A stretch of DNA of 64,000 nucleotides from Panicum virgatum. Taxonomy: Eukaryota > Streptophyta > Magnoliopsida > Poales > Poaceae. The stretch spans positions 43,009,674 through 43,073,673 of the forward strand of contig NC_053142.1 in assembly GCF_016808335.1 (NCBI RefSeq), read 5' to 3'. The notes below the pieces were generated by a model. It saw only the letters and a program-made list of their open reading frames with translations. It was not told where the DNA came from and ran no database searches. How positions within the stretch are numbered: position 1 is the first letter of the stretch; each line of letters opens with the position of its first letter. The translations under genes and the position numbers were made by a program. Below are positions 11,380 through 23,189 of the stretch, one piece after another.

Positions 11380-12184
11380 GCCATGCTTCCGTCCCTTAAG
11401 GAGGAGCATGCAATTGTGTGATTTTTGTGCTACCTGAAAAAGTGCCAAAATTTTTGTAGCCCAGAGAGGAGCTAATGTGCTATGTGCATGTTAAAAGGAA
11501 TGTGTTATCAGACAGAAATTTCCATGCTTAATATGGCCTATGGATAGCATTGAGTAGAAGGAAATGAGCATTGCTGCCTAGATGTGCTCACGTCCTTGTA
11601 GCCTGTAATATGATAATTGTTGTACTTTTAAAATTTTGGAGGATTCAAACTGATCTTGTAACATTTGATGCGTCCAGTTGTAGTATTTGCTGGAAATATC
11701 GTTGGGTTTGGCCTTATATTACATCATAGTTTTGTGGTGAAGAAACACTAGTATGGAGCATTGAACTGATAAGGTCCTCAATTTTATCAAGGGGCGCATT
11801 GCGGTTTGCTGTGACATATTGATGTGCTTTATATTTGCGTTATGTGTATTCAATTCAATTTCTCGGTGGTGTGAAAGTGTTCTTTTTCTGTTCAATTTGA
11901 GAAGGGAAAGCTATATACCATGGATCTGGTCATTGTACTCCCAAGTATGAAATACATGTAAGATTTTGATTGCTCATCCATGAAAAATGTTGGTATTATC
12001 CTCATTAGGTGTACGAACGAAAAACTGTCACAGAGAAAGCACCTCGCAATGTAATGTTCATGCGGTGACCCTCAAATTCATTATTTACAACAACATGGCT
12101 ATATGTAGTGGAACTGAATTTGACAACAGCGGTATTCTAAAGAACTTTACAACAGGAGGGGAAAATTGTTATGGGTCCACATTG
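11380..12184. other. Convergent 3' UTRs between TRM6 and the tomosyn-like gene
   Basis: No coding sequence is supported. Both genes point into this gap, so it should hold two overlapping or adjacent polyadenylation regions. The right-hand part (about 11985-12184) is the parent of the 3' flank copied at 4460. Confidence 0.5.
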
Positions 12185-15100
12185 TTACGAGGACCCCTTC
12201 TCGTTCTTGGTAGTCCGGAGCAGCTCTTTTGCCATTGCGGAGAATGACTGAGCACCAGTGACCATATCTGCAGCCCGAAGGTTAATGCCCTGCAGAAAGC
12301 ACGTTGGTCCATAGTTAACTGTCTGCCTGTTGCATGTCGAGTATGCTAAATTTCTGCAGGTTTTTTTTGTATGGGGTGTTTTTTGTTGAAAGAAATATGG
12401 AACTGGCAGTAACAAGAAGAAGTTCAGACTGAGAGCCTGTTTGACAGAGCTCCGGTTCCACCAAAAACAGCTCCGGCTCCGGTTTCTTTGGTGGAGCAGC
12501 TTCTCTAGTGGAATTGGAGCCGTTTTAGAAAATATTTAGCAAAACAGTTTCAGCATATTTTTTGAATGGGATGAAGAGATGAAATGTCCAATATGCCCTT
12601 AGCAAATTTTTATTTTTTCCTCCATTCTTTTTCTTTTTTATTTTATTCCTTCCATTCTCCTTATCCGTTTCCTCCGTGCTCCCGTGAGCTTTCTTCCTCC
12701 TCTGGCCAGCGCGGCCTTCGTCTGCGCCCCCTCCCAGGCCAGCGGCGCCTCCTCTTCCTGCGCCTGCGCGCCCGCGGCTTCTCCCGCCGGCAGCTCCCTC
12801 TTCCTCCCCACGGGCCGCGCGCCCCTGCGTGCGAGCGCCGGCGGCCGGCCACCTCCTCCCGGGCCTCGCAGGCCGCGCCGCGCCACTGCAAGCACCGGCG
12901 GCCGGCCACCTCCTCCCGGGCCTCGCAGGCCGCGCCGCGCCCCTGCAAGCACCGGCGGCCGGCCACCTCCCCCTCACCCCCACCACAGGCCGCGGGCCCT
13001 GCGACCGTCGGCGGCCGGCCACCTCCTCCCCGTGGACAGCGCCTCGGCGGGCCCCACCCGGGGGCACGGATGGCAAACACCAAGGAGGAGCCGGACGGAG
13101 CCACGAAATCGTGGCTCCTCTTCGCCCAATCTGCTCCAGAGAGCGCCATTTCGGGGGCTCCAAGGTGCTTTAAAGTTGAAGCTATTGCCAAAAATGCCGT
13201 TTGGGAGGGCTCCAGCAGGAGCCGGTCTTGGAGCCGGAGCTGAAGCCCTCCCAAACAGGGCCTGAAGTTCAGCACGAACGATAGCAATAGTATACTTAGG
13301 GTGGAAGTCTAGTTTCCATAGTGTGTGAAGTGTGTGATGCATGGTTAGATTACAAGTGTAAGCATCTTACCTCCAGCTTTTTCATGTTCTCCTGCAGCTT
13401 GTTCCCAATCATTTTTGGAACACTGGTTGAGTCCTGTTCATACAAACATGAAAAGGGATAGGCAAACGGTAATCAAACGTGGCTACTAAATTATACTTTG
13501 CATTATTCTATAACTACACTTTGCATAAATGAGTTATAAGCACTCACATCATTTGCTGCGTTTGCATATCCATATTTCATCTTTATCTGGTCAACTTGAC
13601 TCAGTAGTGCTTCATCTTCTGTTTTTTTAGTTCCCGAACTTGTCTTTTCTTCAGTCTTGGGCTTCAGCTTTCCTGCACGTACATAAATGATATGACAGAA
13701 ATTCTTTCTGAATCAGAATCCAATTTTAAAAAGCCTCAGTGCACTACAATCTTATGAGCATCTGATAATTGTGCTTTACTGACCTCTAAGGGTTTGGAGT
13801 CCCTTGCTGATTGTCTCTTTGCTCAAACCAGGGAAATGTGGTCCTCTCTGCTTCTGTGGGATGTCGTCGATGTCGATATCATCTTCAGGGGTAAACATAT
13901 AAAGTAATGTTTAAAATCGCGAGCTATAGAATTTAGCGGGAGTTTGGCCAAAACGCTATTTTACCGATATAGCGGCACTATTTGGCGCTATAGCGCGCTA
14001 ATGAGCATTGCGACAGCTACTTCTGGCCGCTATAGCGACGCTATTTTGGCGCTATAGCGCGCTATTTTTTACAATTATAAACATAAGTATATCTAGGCTG
14101 CTGCACAAGTTAAAGCAAATCGATAGCATATACCTATGTGCAGCTCGACATTTTCCTCATCTTTTAGTGAACTGTTCCTTCTCTCAGTTGGTGGAGCAAA
14201 GTTAGCTGATGAAAATATTGAAGCCAGCTCTTCAGAAGTTGTTGCAATACATTGCTCGCTGCCATTTGCATCACTCTCTTTTGATTTGCTTCCTTTGTTA
14301 TCTTTCATGATCATTCCAAAAAGGCCCTGTTCCATATTTCCATTGTCAGAAAAAAATATGTAGATGGCTTCCAGTTTTTCTATGATCAATTAATACCTTT
14401 TTCTTTTCTTTAGGAGATTTCACCATTAAAGAAGATTCTTCCCTGGGTGAGGTATCTTTTCTGTATACTGTACTAATGCTGTCAACGTGCCTGTGCACAA
14501 ACATTAGCAGTCAGATACTATAAGCCGAACTCAAAAATAACTAAAAGGAGCTACATCTAGGTATTCAGCACTAGAATTTAAAAGAAATTTTGAATTATTA
14601 GGTTAGACATTGGCAACTATGGCAGCAGCTTAATCATGAACCCATGGATCTCTGCCAAGGCATGAAATTGCAACACCCTAATGACAGAACATTCAAACAC
14701 CCTAATGACACAACTTTCAGGACAGCACATGAACTTCTTTACATGGTAATAACTATCAAAATCACATACTGACCATGATAAGCACTGCTAAAGATAACAT
14801 ACCTGTAGATGTCATTTTGGCAGAGTGTAGAGAAAAAATAGGTTTCCTCTCCATTAATCTGTAAAATTGATCTGGTTATTTTTTTTATAGAAGGCAATGC
14901 ATTATTTTACAATCGAAATCTACATTTTATTTAGTAGAATATCTTTCAAAAGCGGAAATAGTTTGAGGAAAGCATGGTGCACTACATACCAAGATGGTTT
15001 CTCCATCAGATGAACAAGCTATGGAACTTGTTGAATTCAGGTTTCTTGAGTACACAAAACCTCGTAAACAGGCATCCTTCAATAAGGATAAATCTGGCAG

Positions 15101-18100
15101 AGATCTGGAGTTTCACAAAAGAAACTAGATATGTACATTAACGTCATTTTAATATCCACAGAGACATTGAGGTCTACAACTGAACTGTTGTCTTACCTTA
15201 TTTCAATTTTTCCATTGGAGAAGACAAGAATAAGTCCAATTTCATCAGAAGAGCTATGAATAAGAGAGGCGAAGCAACAATTACTGCTAAATTTCTTCTT
15301 ATTAATTATCTTCTTTGTTCCCTGAATGGAGTGCAACACCATAAGAACAACATCAACTAACGTAAAAGGAAAAAATACAGATAAGTAGAAATAGAAATAC
15401 CTGAATTGCATGGCTCAAGGAAAATAAGCGGATTGCATTTTCAGTGCAAAGCAACAACAATGATTCCTTCGACACTGCATCGTGGTTATCTGAAACTGAT
15501 GCGTCATTGGGAGATAACTCTGTCATGCGCAAATTGTTGAGGGCTTTAGAATGATATAGCGGCATGATGATACAATAAATTTATCTAACAAAAAGATTTG
15601 ATTTATATGCAAGGCCATAAAGCTCACCCAACATCTGCAGAAGAAGGGCTTTAGAGGGTTTGTCTGTCTGGACTGGGTTGGGGTTCAAAAGTTTCCCAGT
15701 TTCTTCCTCAAGAATAAAAATAGATGAATCTTCCATCGCTATTATCAGAATGTCCTTGTCATATCCATTATGGCCATATATTTCAAAATGCAAAGAGGCG
15801 ATTCCACCAGATAGCCGGCATTCAAACCGTTTTTGATATAAGATTGTAGCATCTTCTATGTTGATAACTGATACCTGAAAGACAGATTTGGTGACATTAT
15901 AGCACTTTGTTGGCTAAGACCGCTGCGGCCAGATATTGATCTTAACAAATCTGAGGTACATATATGCTTAAAGACATAATGTTAGCTCTATGAAATAACG
16001 AAGCACTAACTGATATCATAGCATTAGCCATTGTAAGCCAGGAATGTCAAAATTTTTATGGACATCATGAGACTCCACAGTTTCTCTTGTTCTTTTTTTT
16101 AAAAAAAAATGAAAGTAGTATGCTAATATTATCTGTAACCATTTAGTTTTGCTACTTTCCAGTAAGGTAGCATAGCAACCACATACTGGTATTTGATAGT
16201 TCTGGCTCTTGTAGATAAACAACTGTCATCTTCTGAAACTAGGACACAAACATGTTGGTGAGACTAAGGAAGCTGCCTTATCTATGTACATTAAAAACAA
16301 CATGTGATATTCAAGGAATAAATTCTTAAATTGTAAAAATATATAAAAAATAAAATCTTAAAAAATATCTTATTAATCAAATGGTAAAAATATATGAAGA
16401 CAGCTCTACCTCAAACCTAGCTGCACAATTACATGGGCTATTAAGCTTGTTGACTAAACAGTGCCTAGGGATTGACAGACAGAAAGAAAACAACGGAGTA
16501 TGTTTTGTACAAACAACAGATTACTTACTATCCCCTTTTCTGTTCCAGCAGCAAAATGCTTTGATTTCGAGATACAAGACGTTGTGGTTACAGCTCCTTT
16601 GAGTTTTATACTTCTGACATTGTAGTTATCTCCTTGCTTTGCTGTCAAGTTATTTGATCACGTAAGATAGAGCATGAATAATCATATATTTGAAGATTTC
16701 ATGAAGAAAGATGCATCATTCAGATGATAAGACCAAGAAATACCAATCACTAACAGCGTCTTTATACCTTCTTCTACGAATACTTGACACTTGTAGACTA
16801 TATATCATCTAACCAACCAAACTTACCCATTTTTGAGCAACATCATATCATATTCCTTTTCTTTTGAGGAACAAATTTGTACTTTAGCAGGAAACCCCCA
16901 AACATCTCTTCTATACTAATATCAATTAGCTTAAAAGGATATTTGTCACGTTATTCTTTACCATTAACATAAGGCACAAGATATTGGCAACCTATAATTA
17001 AATTTGATGATGATTGTTTAGAACACTATTATCACAAGCCGAAAAATTATGTTATGAAGAAAAAGAACACATAGATTTTAGACCTGAACAGCTGCCCCTT
17101 AGAAAATACTAAAACTATGCTGGCTATTTATTAGTTTCATGATCCATTGAGCAAGTACACATCTTACTGGTAAAGGTCAACATTTTCCAGTGATAAAACA
17201 GGTATTGTTGTAGACTTGTAGTGTAAACTTTCAGACGAGCAAGACATAAGTATATATCAAGATAGAAACACCAAATAATGGGTTTAGGGACATAATGAGA
17301 ACAGTACCGTTTAAAAAGGAGAATATATTATCAGCGGAGTCCTTTTTAAATGTAATAATACGGACCTAGAAATAAGAGGAAAGAAGCTTCATTGCACTGC
17401 AAGAGTATCAGATATGCAAGCTAGGAACCATGTTTTATTGATGTGGAATGACTCACCGTTCCACTCGTATCTCCAGATATCAGAATGCTGGAGGGCATGT
17501 CGAACTGTAATGATGTGATAGGGTTGCCACTAGATGTATTGTCTTCATTCTGCATAGTTATCAAGGAGTCGACATGTTAATTCGTATGCAAATCAGTAAA
17601 TGCATAACTATTAAACGGCCATCAAATAACTGAGGATTAGAAGGAACCTGCTGCTTTATCATAAAAATCTGCAGCAAAAGGGGGCATGATGCATCCCAGA
17701 AGCTTATGGTTCCATCTAGATGTCCAGTTATGTAAAGGTTCCGGGTCTTATGAATGTTGGTAAAACTTGTTAAAGTTTGGCCTTTATCCTTCATTGAGAA
17801 CAGCGATGGATATTTCGATGCTAACGAAAAATAATCCTGCCCATCATTAGAAGATGAAACTGTCAGATCAAAGAGTTCAAAGTTTCTGCAAGAAAATTAC
17901 AAATCTATACATGCCTCATCCACAGAAGCTAATGCTGCAGGGTTACTTGTATAAATCTTGGCAACACTGATTCCCGAATCACCATAAGGAAGCTTCACAG
18001 ATGAATAGTTTGGAAGTGTTGATGGTGATCTAGACTGAGAGTGAAGGAGATATCGCTCAATTTCTGAATCATCATATAAACACATCTGACCAGATTTCAA

Positions 18101-21100
18101 CAGGAGAACAAGAGCACTTTGTCTGTGCTTATTTGGGTCACTAAGCCCTGTAATAAGTTCCATTCCTTGGCAAGATTCAGTGAGAGGCAACACCATCTTT
18201 ACAATTCGCGATTCACTCTCTTCATTCAGAATCAGAACCTATTCATTAACACCAGAACAAAGATGCAGTTCTTAGTGAACAGAAGCAATCATGACACATT
18301 ATCCATGTAAGCCATCAAACTATTTTTATACAGAAAAAATACTGGCTCCAACAATGTACAGAAGTGGGCAACTTTCAAATGTTTCTGGACACTGATAAGT
18401 AAAAATATTTTTGATCTGCCTAGCTTACTATTTACTTTAAGTGGTATTTCTATTTCCAGACCATCCAATCATAGAATCAGTTGATTATCGAGTCTAAATT
18501 AGCCTGTCATACGAACAAACAAAATCTTAAAAGTAACAAGGCACATTGTAATTTTAAAATAACTTCACATGATAAATTAAGTTTGTATCTTCTTGGCTCC
18601 TTTACTGATATTACGTACTGAAACTAAAAATTCATCACTTAACCATGATGTAAGTCCCAAACTCCCAACTATCTGGATGTAATATAGGAAAACAATCGCT
18701 TCAAATTTATGGCAGTAGACAAATCTACAAACTAGTATTTGAGAAACAGATAAATATGTGTTTTGGTAAAAGAAGGTCAGTGTTTCCACCTGAAACAGGT
18801 GCCCATGATCATTGAACCCATTGATATACAAACGACCAGCCTTTCCATCACCAGAGATCCATTTCAAAGAGACTATTGGTAACTTGTCTAGCTTGTATCC
18901 TAGGTTAAGCCTCTGAATAGGTAGATTCTGGTTGCCCATAGATGAGGAATTTTGTGCATTTATAATAACTTCAGGAATGGCCCAAATGTACAGATCACCA
19001 TTGTCATATCCAATAGCAATTTTGCTTCCCTTGGCACAAACCCAGCACGCAGATGCTACAGTTTTAGCCTCCTGGTGTGATTGTTGCTGCATATTTTTAC
19101 CAGATATGGATACTGCTTTGCTTGCTTTGATATCCCACAAACTCATAACCCCGTCTCTGAAGATAATAAGCACCCTGAGGAGAAAGAGTGTACCTGCATG
19201 AGACTTCTTTTCTATGTCTGGTATGTAAGATCAAACACGAATACTAGATGGAGTAGAAAGATGCAGTTGCTAATCCTAAATCAGGATCTATGGCCCGTGT
19301 CTTAGGAAGAGATCAACCTGTTAGATTCTGCCATAGGCTGTGGTGATACAAATATTACTTCAACATCATTACCAACACTGGCAGCAGAACCTTCAGCAGG
19401 AAAAAAGATTCAAATTTCAGCAACCACTTCGTTTTACGGACTCTCTTATAGAAAGAATTATCTGAAAATTAAACCAACATCCGAAGAGTGCTCTCTTCTT
19501 AATATAACCACAAATTGCAAAAAACAAAAATTGAAACACAGATTGATAAAGTTGAGTTTGGACATGGCAGGCAGATATTTCAGTGCAGCAATAGCATACC
19601 ATAAGATTCAGCAAAAGGAATCCAGTACGGCATGTCAGCTAGGCATCTCTGAGCCAGATCAAGTTTCAACAGAAACACGTTTCCAGAACTATCTCCTACG
19701 TATCTGTCAGGCACAAAATTGCCATTAGAGCACGAAATACACTAGACTTTATACACTCGGCAAGCACTATAACTCACGTGTAGAAGCTCTTCTGTAGCAC
19801 AGAAAAGGCAGTGATCCCCTTTTCAAACGGGTGCACATAGCACAGTTTTTTCGTGTCAATGTCCCAAACCTGCACACAAGATGCCTTACCGATTACCAAG
19901 GCATGGAAAAAACGACAGAGTCAAATATGCTCAGCGGGTAGACCTACTCACCTCGATCTGGTTCTGGGTGTTGACATTGAGCAGAACCCCTTGGCCCTCG
20001 GCAAACTGAAACGGAACATCGAAGAGTGAGCGACTGAATTGCTTCCAGGTCTCCCCATGCAACATTGGATTGGACACTCAAAATTAAGCAGAGGGGTTGG
20101 AGGCGGGAAGACGGTGCGGTACCTGCAAGAACCTGGAAGGGAGTGGGGAGGGGGACTGGAGCAGAGCCTGCGTGTTGTCGCGGCCGAACAGCTTGATCTG
20201 CCCATTCCTGAAAGCAAATGTGCATCGGCCTTGTCAGAACTCGGAAGAACTGAGACCGGGAGTCCGGAAGCGAAAACTTGAAGCAGAAGCGGAAGTGGAA
20301 GGGGGCCAGCAGGCGGTGGCCGTGCTGTTACCTGGTGGCGACGGCGAGGACGTGGAGGACGGGGTCGTAGGCGAGGAGGGCGGCGTCGGCGGGGACGCCG
20401 TAGTGGAAGGCCAGCCGCGGGCTCACGTCCTCGGCGCGCAGGCTGCTGATGCTTCCGAAATTTTGCTATGAATAAGAACGTGTCATTTTGCCAGCATCAA
20501 CTGCTTCCGTAGCATAGTGGTAGTGCGTTCGCTTCGTAAGCGAAAGGTCGCGAGTTCGATCCTCGCCGGGAGCTAAACTAACTGGAATTTTTTTAGTTAA
20601 ATTTTTCCCCCTTTGCTTAGAGCGAGGAGTATTGTATTCTCTGTCCAAACGAAATGTTTTTTTTCTACTATCGCATTGGAATCGATCTTCCAGCCGTATG
20701 GTGCCCACAAGAAATTGGGCAAGAGTCGCGCGAACTTTTAGTGCAATGATTAGCAAAGAAGATGAACGAAACAACGGCTACGTGGCACCAATTGATGGTC
20801 TCCTGGTCCAGCTACTCACCGGCCTTGCACTATTGCACATGGCCGGTCACCTCAGTCTCGCACACCTCACACCTTATTTTGTGCCATTCTTTTTTTCCTA
20901 ACAAAATGCGGTGCCATTCCGAACTGCCATGTGTCCCGGATCTAGCTTGCTCTGAAAATCAAGCTGCCAGGTGACAGCCGTACACGTACGATGGTTTGAA
21001 AAGTTCTACGCCAAACAACGTGTAGGTTATCCTAACTCTCACAATGACCAGCTTATTTCTATCCCTAGTGCTACCGGCTCTCCGCTCGCCGTGTCACTGT

Positions 21101-22239
21101 CACTGCACGACCTGCTCTCGTTTCTCGTTAACTACTCTAGTTCGCACGCAGCTTGCTCCACTCTGAATTTGATTGCGGCTGCATCATTCTTTGACCTCTG
21201 CATCCATCGCCATCTCCATCCTGGGCGCAAGTGCTCATGCTACGCTACTGTCCCTACAGGTTCCGGACAAAATACTTGCAGCGCAGCAGAGCCAGGAAAA
21301 CAGCTGGGTTATGGGTAAACAAACATGCTTAGACTGACAGCCGAATGGCCAGGTGCGACTCGATGCCAAGCAGACGCCGGCCGGCCCGCGACTGCGATAC
21401 GTTGAACCAGCATTGGGGTAAGCGAATCTATCGTCCGTTGATCTCGAAGCACCGACCAAATAATGTTTTGTATAAGCGCTCCGGAGTATACTAACTAAAC
21501 CCATGTGCTACTAGCATCTGACCTCGTCAATGCAAATTCTTATCCGCCTCGATCGCCTTTAACAAAGATCATGCTTGCACTGAACGCTCTATATATTTTT
21601 TTTTACTTTCACTTTTACCACCGGTAACAATTTTCTGCAGGGAATAAACAGTGTGTTCCTTCGCAAAAAAAAGAAGAAAAAAACAATGTGTTGGAAAACA
21701 ATATTCTAGTGGCTGGGCATTTATGAGATCACATGGCCTGCGCGTGCCGTGCCTTGATCTCCTGGGGTGTCCTACATTTCGAAAACGTTTGAATTTCTGA
21801 AGATACTAGTTTCGAATGGAACCGTGTCTCTGTCAGAGTCGAACGAACCATACGCCTACGAGGCAACATTCTTTTCTTGCTTCCACGGGAAAACAATGCT
21901 CCAACAAGAAAAATGGACGACAGTGACGTTCTAAAGAAGCAGTTTTTGTGACTGACAATTCGAGGAATTTAATCAGTGCGGAGGCTGGGCAAAACAAGAA
22001 AAGCCCCTAAGCGGCAAGAAAGACACGCCGATCCCCAAATTTCAAGTGCGTGTTCTGCAGCGTTGTCATCGACAGACACCAAAGAAGCACGCTGCGTCAG
22101 CCAAGAACAGACACAGGAAGGAGAAGGCAAAGTGGAAACTGAGAGTCTGAGACGCAGACACGGAGGGGGAGAGGGGAAGGAGGGGACGCAGCCACCGTAC
22201 CTTCTTGGAGGCCTTCTCGACGAGCTTCTTGACGAACAT
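12185..22239 (-). CDS. Tomosyn/Lgl-like WD40 protein with C-terminal R-SNARE-like motif, 1035 aa
   Basis: Twenty-four exons, in transcription order: 22201-22239, 20332-20465, 20123-20207, 19952-20005, 19778-19869, 19600-19703, 19318-19390, 18790-19174, 17915-18238, 17648-17836, 17457-17549, 17308-17365, 16529-16641, 15628-15874, 15401-15543, 15197-15321, 14990-15104, 14803-14858, 14397-14490, 14134-14326, 13784-13882, 13548-13672, 13371-13433 and 12185-12289. They total 3108 bases and stay in frame. The start [13 protein letters not shown] is the hallmark N-terminus of plant tomosyn-like WD40 proteins. WD-type signatures recur ([33 protein letters not shown]). Exons 22-24 form a heptad-like C-terminus; arginine in GINLRAADM is the likely SNARE 0-layer residue. 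Tomosyn-type proteins bind syntaxin/SNAP25-type SNAREs and regulate exocytosis (family knowledge). Intron 9 (17837-17914, 78 bases) needs a GC donor, since in-frame reading through it meets a stop. Confidence 0.88.
12428..13265. mobile_element. hAT-like non-autonomous element in intron 23
   Basis: The ends read GAGCCTGTTTG inward on the left and, on the reverse strand, AGGCCCTGTTTG on the right, a common grass hAT terminus. The flanks share AGTTCAG (12421-12427 and 13266-13272), consistent with an 8-bp target duplication with one mismatch or offset. Inner TIR text is rich in GCTCCGG/CCGGAGC. The interior is very GC-rich, with open frames in several phases that look like composition effects; no transposase is seen. 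Confidence 0.7.
12831..13035. repeat. 57-bp GC-rich tandem repeat inside the hAT-like element
   Basis: A unit beginning GGCGGCCGGCCACCTCCTCC recurs four times: two near-identical 57-bp copies, then two diverged ones (starts near 12840, 12897, 12954 and 13010). It causes internally repeated open frames on both strands but no recognisable protein. Confidence 0.8.
13917..14072. repeat. GCTATAGCGC-rich repeat in intron 20
   Basis: The stretch is built from palindromic words GCGCTATAGCGC and CGCTATTT repeated in alternating spacing, typical of a small grass MITE class. A relative lies at 5375-5490. Terminal repeats and a target duplication could not be fixed. Confidence 0.6.
20503..20574 (+). tRNA. 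tRNA-Thr (anticodon CGU)
   Basis: A full cloverleaf folds. The acceptor arms GCTTCCG and CGGGAGC pair with one G-U. The D stem GCAT/GTGC closes a loop containing GG. The anticodon stem TTCGC/GCGAA closes the loop TTCGTAA, so the anticodon is CGT, reading ACG (Thr). The T stem GCGAG/CTCGC closes TTCGATC. The A box TAGCATAGTGG and B box AGTTCGATCC are intact and a T-run follows. The gene has no intron. It lies in intron 1 of the tomosyn-like gene on the opposite strand, 38 bases upstream (on +) of exon 2. Confidence 0.95.
20588..20594 (+). terminator. Pol III T-run terminator of the tRNA gene
   Basis: Seven consecutive T residues begin 14 bases after the tRNA 3' end, the standard RNA polymerase III stop. 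A second T5 run follows at about 20602. Confidence 0.75.
20595..22200 (-). other. Remainder of intron 1 of the tomosyn-like gene
   Basis: About 1.6 kb without supported genes or a recognised mobile element. Short open frames on both strands lack family features. Confidence 0.5.
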
Positions 22240-22700
22240 GGCTGGCCGATCGATCCGTCCGCGGTGCAGACGAGGCACGATGCCCAAGCGCAGCAGGGCA
22301 ACCCCCCCGACGAAGGGATCACAACCGGCCAAGATCAGAGCCTCCTTTCTTCGCCCGAGGAGGAAGCAGGCCTGCGCGCTGTCGCAAGCTTCCTGTTCAG
22401 GAGCGGGATCGGCGGCGACTGAGGCCCGGGCCGGAACGAAACCGACGACGAAGGCAAGGCCGGGGGGAGAGATGGCCTGGCGTTGGGGTGGCAGGGGATG
22501 GGGGAGGGAGTTCGCGTCTGGAGGGCAGTTGAGGATTAGGTTGGTGGCCTCTGCCTTGTCTGCTGTGTCGTGTTCGTGTACACCCGCTACCAGGCTCTGA
22601 AACATCTGAAGAGCGAGCGAGCGAAGAAGAGGGGGTTTATAAAAGGAAGATCGGCGAGGACCCGAGGGCGCCCGGGACAGAGCCCACCACAACCGACAGA
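22240..22700 (-). promoter_or_regulatory. 5' UTR and core promoter of the tomosyn-like gene
   Basis: On the minus strand a TATAAA box lies at 22636-22641 in the context CTTTTATAAACCCCC, placing transcription start near 22610 and giving a leader of about 370 bases. The leader is GC-rich and stays open in frame with the MFVKK start, including an upstream in-frame ATG near 22600. The conserved start is preferred because family members begin there. Confidence 0.55.
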
Positions 22701-22799
22701 ATCACTCGCGCCCGGTGCCCAAACGTGAGAGGAGCCATCGTCCCCGCGCAATCAGGTGCCGGCACTTGGCGTCGCATCTGACGCGACCAGTCCCCAGTG

Positions 22800-23189
22800 G
22801 GGGAAAAATCTTTTGGATTATTGTCGTGGTGTGCAAATCCACAGCCCGGTGGCGTAGTGCACCCGCCTAAACCCAGAGGGTGAGTACTCGGGGGTTAGTT
22901 AGGATTAGTCCAATCAAGATATAAGAATGTGATGAACACAGAGGTTTTAGAGTGGTTCGGGCCGCCGGAGCGTAATACCCTACGTCCACTGTGTGTTGTA
23001 TTGTTTGTGCTCTCAAGAGGTTGAGAACGGGATTGTTCGGAGTGAATCCGAGCTTGTGTTATGTCTGCCATTTGACTGGCCCTCGAGAGTCTTGGCCTGT
23101 GTGTATATGTGTTCTAGCGGGCGTGCTCTCCCTTTTATATGTCCAAGGGGAGCACGTACACTGAGCGGGGCCCCGACATGTGGACCTGG
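22800..23189 (+). mobile_element. Fragment of an LTR-like sequence
   Basis: The text GGTTTTAGAGTGGTTCGGGC followed by a GTAATACCCTACGTCC-type stretch is recognisably of a kind found in grass LTRs. It is cut off at about 23180-23190, where copia gag sequence begins without the 5' LTR or primer-binding site that should precede it. No coding is supported. Confidence 0.45.

Noticed and set aside
12525..13342. Several long open frames on both strands
   Set aside because: They arise from the GC-rich 57-bp tandem and lie inside intron 23 within the hAT-like element; no domain is recognisable.
17885..17914. Very short intron alternative at the exon 9/10 boundary using the first TTGCAG acceptor
   Set aside because: It would be only about 30 bases, below plant intron limits. 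The GC-AG intron of 78 bases with acceptor at 17837 gives a better join.
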